Origin: Clostridium_F caseinilyticum
GTDB lineage: Bacteria > Bacillota > Clostridia > Clostridiales > Clostridiaceae
Direction: 5' to 3' (one strand)
NCBI RefSeq assembly: GCF_046127645.1
Contig: NZ_CP175919.1
DNA length: 64,000 nt
The position numbers and the translations under genes were made by a program. Each line of letters begins with the position of its first letter. Position 1 is the stretch's first letter. Positions 60,451-64,000 of this stretch are shown one piece after another. The notes under the pieces are model-generated. The model was given only the letters and a program-made list of their open reading frames with translations. It had not been told where the DNA came from and did not search any database.

Positions 60451-63400
60451 TTATTCTAATTCTAAAAGTAGTTGTCCTGATTTAACCTGATCTCCTTCTT
60501 TTACTAATAAACTTTCTATTACTCCTGATGAACTAGCTACTATGTTGGTTTCCATTTTCATAGCTTCTATTACAATTAAGCTATCTCCTTCTTGTATCTT
60601 ATGCCCTTTATTTACTAGAACTTTTATTACTGTACCTGGTATACTAGATCCTATATGCTTTTTATTTGATTCATCTGCCATTTTAGTACTATCAGAAGTT
60701 ATCTTTTGTGCCATCAAACTAGATTTATCCTTTATTTTTATCTCTCTTCTATTGCCATTTATCTCAAAAACCACTGCTCTATTACCTTCAGAATCTACTC
60801 TTCCTATTTCAGATAATTGGACTATAAATGTTTTTCCTTCTTGCAGCTCTATTTCCGCTGTTTCTCCTTCATATAATCCATGGAAGAATACATCGCTACC
60901 CATATGACTCAAATCTCCATATTCTTTTAAGAAATCTAAATACTTATCAAAAACCTCTGGATACAATGAATAACTTATAATATCCTTTTCTGTTGCATCT
61001 AAACCATGTTTTTCTTTTAAGTGCTCTCTTATTTTTTCAAAATCCTCTGGTGGTAACATCTCGCCTGGTCTACAAGTTATAGGCTCTTCTCCTTTTAAAA
61101 CTAACTTTTGTAATTTTTCAGGAAATCCCCCCATTGGTTGACCCATCATTCCCTTAAAATATGACACAGCTGAATCCGGGAAAGCCATTTTTTCAGCTTT
61201 TTCATATATATTTTCAGGTGTTAAATCATTTTGAACCATAAATATAGCTAAGTCTCCAACTACCTTTGAAGATGGTGTAACCTTTATAATATCACCAAGC
61301 ATTTCATTAACTTTCTTATACATTTCTTTTACTTCTTCAAATTTATGACCTAATCCAAAACTTTCTACTTGTGGCTTTAGATTAGAATATTGTCCTCCAG
61401 GTATTTCATATTTATATATTTCTGCAGAACCTGATTTTAATCCTGACTCAAACTGACTATATACTGGTCTTACAGCACTCCAATAATCTGATAATTGTTG
61501 CATATCTGTTAAATCTAATCCTGTATCTCTATCTGTATTTTCTAATGCTGCCACTATAGAATTTAAGGCTGGTTGACTTGTAAGCCCTGACATACTATTA
61601 AAAGCAGTATCTACAATATCAACTCCTGCATGAGCAGCCATAAGTACTGTAGCAACACCATTACCTGTAGTATCGTGAGTATGAAGATGTATTGGAATTG
61701 ATATCTCATCTTTTAATGCCTTTATAAGCTTAACTGCAGCATATGGTTTTAATAAAGCTGACATATCTTTTATTCCAAGTATATGTGCACCTGTTTTTTC
61801 TATTTCCTTTGCTAAATTTACATAATATTGTAGACTATATTTATCTCTATATTCTTCTAATATATCTCCTGTATAACACATGCAAGTTTCTGCTACTTTA
61901 TTTTGTTTTAATACTTCATCTGTAGCTACTTCCATTCCTTTTAGCCAGTTTAAGGAATCAAATATTCTAAATACATCTATACCTGAATCTGCAGACTGTT
62001 TTATAAATTTTCTTATAACATTGTCTGGATAATTCTTGTACCCAACAGCATTAGCTCCTCTTATTAACATTTGGAACAATACATTTGGTATAGATTTTCT
62101 TAACTCTTCTAATCTAGTCCAAGGAGATTCTTTTAAAAATCTATAGGCCACATCAAAAGTTGCTCCTCCCCACATTTCCATAGAGAATAAATCTTTCCCA
62201 AGCACTGATTGAGATTTAGCTATTTTAAACATATCTATACTTCTCATTCTTGTAGCCATAAGGGATTGATGAGCATCTCTCATAGTTGTATCTGTTAAAA
62301 GAAGTTTATTTTGATTCTTTATCCACTTAACTAATCCTTCTGGCCCTTTTTCATCTAATATTTGTTTAGTTCCTTTTAAGCTTAATCCTTCATCTACTAT
62401 AGGTATTTTAGGTACATCAAAATCTTTCTTTATACCATGAGTTTCATTTACTACCTTTTCACCTATGAATTTTAATATTCTAACTTCATCATCAGTCTTT
62501 GATGTTATTTCAAATAATTCTGGATTTTTTTCTATAAAGCCAGTATCACATTGTCCTTTTCTAAATTGTTCATGATTTAAAACATTTATTAAAAATCCTA
62601 TATTGGTTTTAACACCATCTATTTTAAATTCCTTTATGGCTCTTATAGATTTTCTTATAGCATCATTAAATGTTCTAGACCAAGATGTAGTTTTAACTAA
62701 TAAGCTATCATAATATGGACTTATTACAGAACCCGTAAAACCATTTCCGCCGTCTAATCTAATACCAAATCCTGAACCTGTTCTATAATCTTCTATTTTT
62801 CCTGTATCTGGTGCAAAATTATTAGATGGATCTTCTGTAGTTACTCTACACTGAATAGCATATCCTCTTGTTTGTATAGATTCTTGAGATTTTATACCTA
62901 CTTCTTCTGAATCTAATTTGTATCCCTCTGCTATTAAAATTTGGCTTTGAACAATATCAATTCCTGTAACCATTTCTGTAACAGTATGCTCTACCTGTAT
63001 TCTTGGATTCATTTCTATAAAATAATGATGACCACTAGTATCTACTAAAAATTCTAGTGTACCTGCACTTCTATAGCCTACAGTTTCAGCTATTTTTAAA
63101 GCATCACTACATATTTCTTCTCTCTTTTCCTTTGGCAGGGCAAAAGCTGGTGTAAATTCTATAACCTTTTGATGCCTTCTTTGTATAGAACAGTCCCTTT
63201 CATGTAAATGTACTATATTCCCATGCTTATCTCCTAATATTTGAACTTCTATATGCTTAGGATTTTCTAAATATTTTTCTATAAATATATCATCTATACC
63301 AAAAGCTTTTTTAGCTTCATTTTTTGCACTTTTAAAAGAAGATATTAATTCTTCTTCTGTTCTAACTATTCTCATACCCCTACCACCACCACCAGCGGCT

Positions 63401-63885
63401 GCTTTAAGCATTATTGGGTATCCACAATATCTTGCAAACTCTAAAGCTTCTTTCTCTGATTTAATTGGTTTTTGAACTCCAGGTATAGTCGGTACCCCTG
63501 CTTTTTCTGCAACTATTTTAGACTTTATCTTATCTCCTAGTTTTTCCATCATCTCTGCAGTAGGACCTATAAACTCTATTCCCGCTTCTCTACATTTTCT
63601 TGCAAATTCAGAGTTTTCTGCTAAAAAACCATAACCTGGATGTATTGCATCTACCCCTTTTTTTAAAGCCAATTGTATTATTTCTTCGATATTTAAATAA
63701 GCATCTATAGGACCTTTATTTTTTCCTATAAGATATGCTTCATCTGCCTTTGTTCTAAATAATGAAAATTTGTCTTCTTCAGAATATATTGCAACAGTTC
63801 TAATTCCTAATTCGTGACAGGCTCTGAATACTCTTATCGCAATTTCTCCTCTATTTGCCACTAATACTCTTTTAAACTTGTTCAT
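60451..63885 (-). CDS. pyc: pyruvate carboxylase
   Basis: Biotin enzyme that makes oxaloacetate from pyruvate, ATP and bicarbonate. The 1,144-residue protein is full length for the single-chain type. The biotin carboxylase domain has KAAAGGGGRGMRIV, HLHERDCSIQRRHQKVIE and FIEMNPRIQVEHTVTE. The carboxyltransferase domain starts about residue 530 with LLTDTTMRDAHQSLMATRMR and contains SMEMWGGATFDVA and PIHLHTHDTTGNGVA. The biotinyl domain ends in IEAMKMETN with biotinylated K1110. The ATG lies after a short leader (AAAGGGGGATAAC). It supplies oxaloacetate when the cell ferments amino acids. Confidence 0.98.
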   Translation of the reverse strand: MNKFKRVLVANRGEIAIRVFRACHELGIRTVAIYSEEDKFSLFRTKADEAYLIGKNKGPIDAYLNIEEIIQLALKKGVDAIHPGYGFLAENSEFARKCREAGIEFIGPTAEMMEKLGDKIKSKIVAEKAGVPTIPGVQKPIKSEKEALEFARYCGYPIMLKAAAGGGGRGMRIVRTEEELISSFKSAKNEAKKAFGIDDIFIEKYLENPKHIEVQILGDKHGNIVHLHERDCSIQRRHQKVIEFTPAFALPKEKREEICSDALKIAETVGYRSAGTLEFLVDTSGHHYFIEMNPRIQVEHTVTEMVTGIDIVQSQILIAEGYKLDSEEVGIKSQESIQTRGYAIQCRVTTEDPSNNFAPDTGKIEDYRTGSGFGIRLDGGNGFTGSVISPYYDSLLVKTTSWSRTFNDAIRKSIRAIKEFKIDGVKTNIGFLINVLNHEQFRKGQCDTGFIEKNPELFEITSKTDDEVRILKFIGEKVVNETHGIKKDFDVPKIPIVDEGLSLKGTKQILDEKGPEGLVKWIKNQNKLLLTDTTMRDAHQSLMATRMRSIDMFKIAKSQSVLGKDLFSMEMWGGATFDVAYRFLKESPWTRLEELRKSIPNVLFQMLIRGANAVGYKNYPDNVIRKFIKQSADSGIDVFRIFDSLNWLKGMEVATDEVLKQNKVAETCMCYTGDILEEYRDKYSLQYYVNLAKEIEKTGAHILGIKDMSALLKPYAAVKLIKALKDEISIPIHLHTHDTTGNGVATVLMAAHAGVDIVDTAFNSMSGLTSQPALNSIVAALENTDRDTGLDLTDMQQLSDYWSAVRPVYSQFESGLKSGSAEIYKYEIPGGQYSNLKPQVESFGLGHKFEEVKEMYKKVNEMLGDIIKVTPSSKVVGDLAIFMVQNDLTPENIYEKAEKMAFPDSAVSYFKGMMGQPMGGFPEKLQKLVLKGEEPITCRPGEMLPPEDFEKIREHLKEKHGLDATEKDIISYSLYPEVFDKYLDFLKEYGDLSHMGSDVFFHGLYEGETAEIELQEGKTFIVQLSEIGRVDSEGNRAVVFEINGNRREIKIKDKSSLMAQKITSDSTKMADESNKKHIGSSIPGTVIKVLVNKGHKIQEGDSLIVIEAMKMETNIVASSSGVIESLLVKEGDQVKSGQLLLELE

Positions 63886-64000
63886 TGTTATCCCCCTTTT
63901 TGTAAATATTGTGCCTTATTTTTAACTACATTATTTTCTAAATTATAAATATACCTTTACATTATATATAATTTATAAAATTTTTTCAATTGCATATTTT

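Noticed and set aside
1..64000. tRNA, rRNA or CRISPR arrays
   Set aside because: Scanning both strands gave no T-loop/CCA-type structures, conserved rRNA blocks or regularly spaced repeats.

Overview
This AT-rich window, with AT-rich intergenic DNA, AGA-dominated arginine codons and strong AGGAGG ribosome binding sites, is chromosomal DNA of a proteolytic Clostridium of the C. sporogenes / C. botulinum group I type. The best taxonomic marker is a complete reductive aromatic amino-acid (phenyllactate/Stickland) cluster at 17.3-29.6 kb. A CIRCE-controlled groESL operon, a guanine riboswitch on guaBA, Rex and a clostridial [FeFe] hydrogenase fit the same assignment. Nearly all genes lie on the minus strand. 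I see no rRNA, tRNA, CRISPR array or insertion-sequence transposase.

Layout: 0-1.5 kb gatC-gatA (gatA cut by the window edge). 1.6-7.7 kb dicarboxylate/amino-acid symporter, small membrane protein, ligA and pcrA. 7.9-14.5 kb YerC-type regulator, RsuA-type pseudouridine synthase, lytic transglycosylase, a seven-repeat protein, an unannotated 53-residue ORF, DUF188 protein, pgi and a mini zinc-ribbon protein. 14.8 kb TetR regulator. 16.1-31.4 kb a 2-hydroxyacid dehydrogenase divergent from fldH, an amino-acid-type transporter, etfA-etfB-acdA, fldC-fldB-fldI-fldA, an acyl-CoA ligase and brnQ. 31.8-37.8 kb guaA-guaB with riboswitch, a ttcA-like pseudogene and groEL-groES. 38-45.8 kb two membrane proteins, a group B [FeFe] hydrogenase, a DNA glycosylase, a gltA-like pseudogene, rex and an ABC-F ATPase. 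46.4-51.7 kb a two-component system with its ABC exporter. 51.9-55.9 kb LytTR regulator / LytS kinase divergent from a CstA-family transporter. 55.97-57.10 kb a gene-less element with 20-bp perfect terminal inverted repeats and two giant hairpins. 57.1-63.9 kb an M16C peptidase and pyruvate carboxylase, with a probable small RNA between them.

How it works together: the fld block forms a route from an aromatic 2-oxoacid to the arylpropionate. FldH reduces the oxoacid, FldA transfers CoA, FldBC (activated by FldI) dehydrate the hydroxyacyl-CoA, and AcdA with EtfAB reduce the enoyl-CoA. Because EtfA carries a two-cluster ferredoxin domain, the last step may be linked to ferredoxin. Rex, the hydrogenase and pyruvate carboxylase are further redox or anaplerotic functions nearby. 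The LytS/LytTR pair next to a CstA transporter resembles pyruvate/peptide-sensing modules.

The least explained DNA is the 1,136-bp inverted-repeat element between the convergent cstA and M16C genes. Next is the consensus promoter plus terminator at 60.32-60.44 kb, which encodes no convincing protein. Several gene remnants (ttcA-like, gltA-like, an ABC ATPase scrap) show ongoing gene decay.
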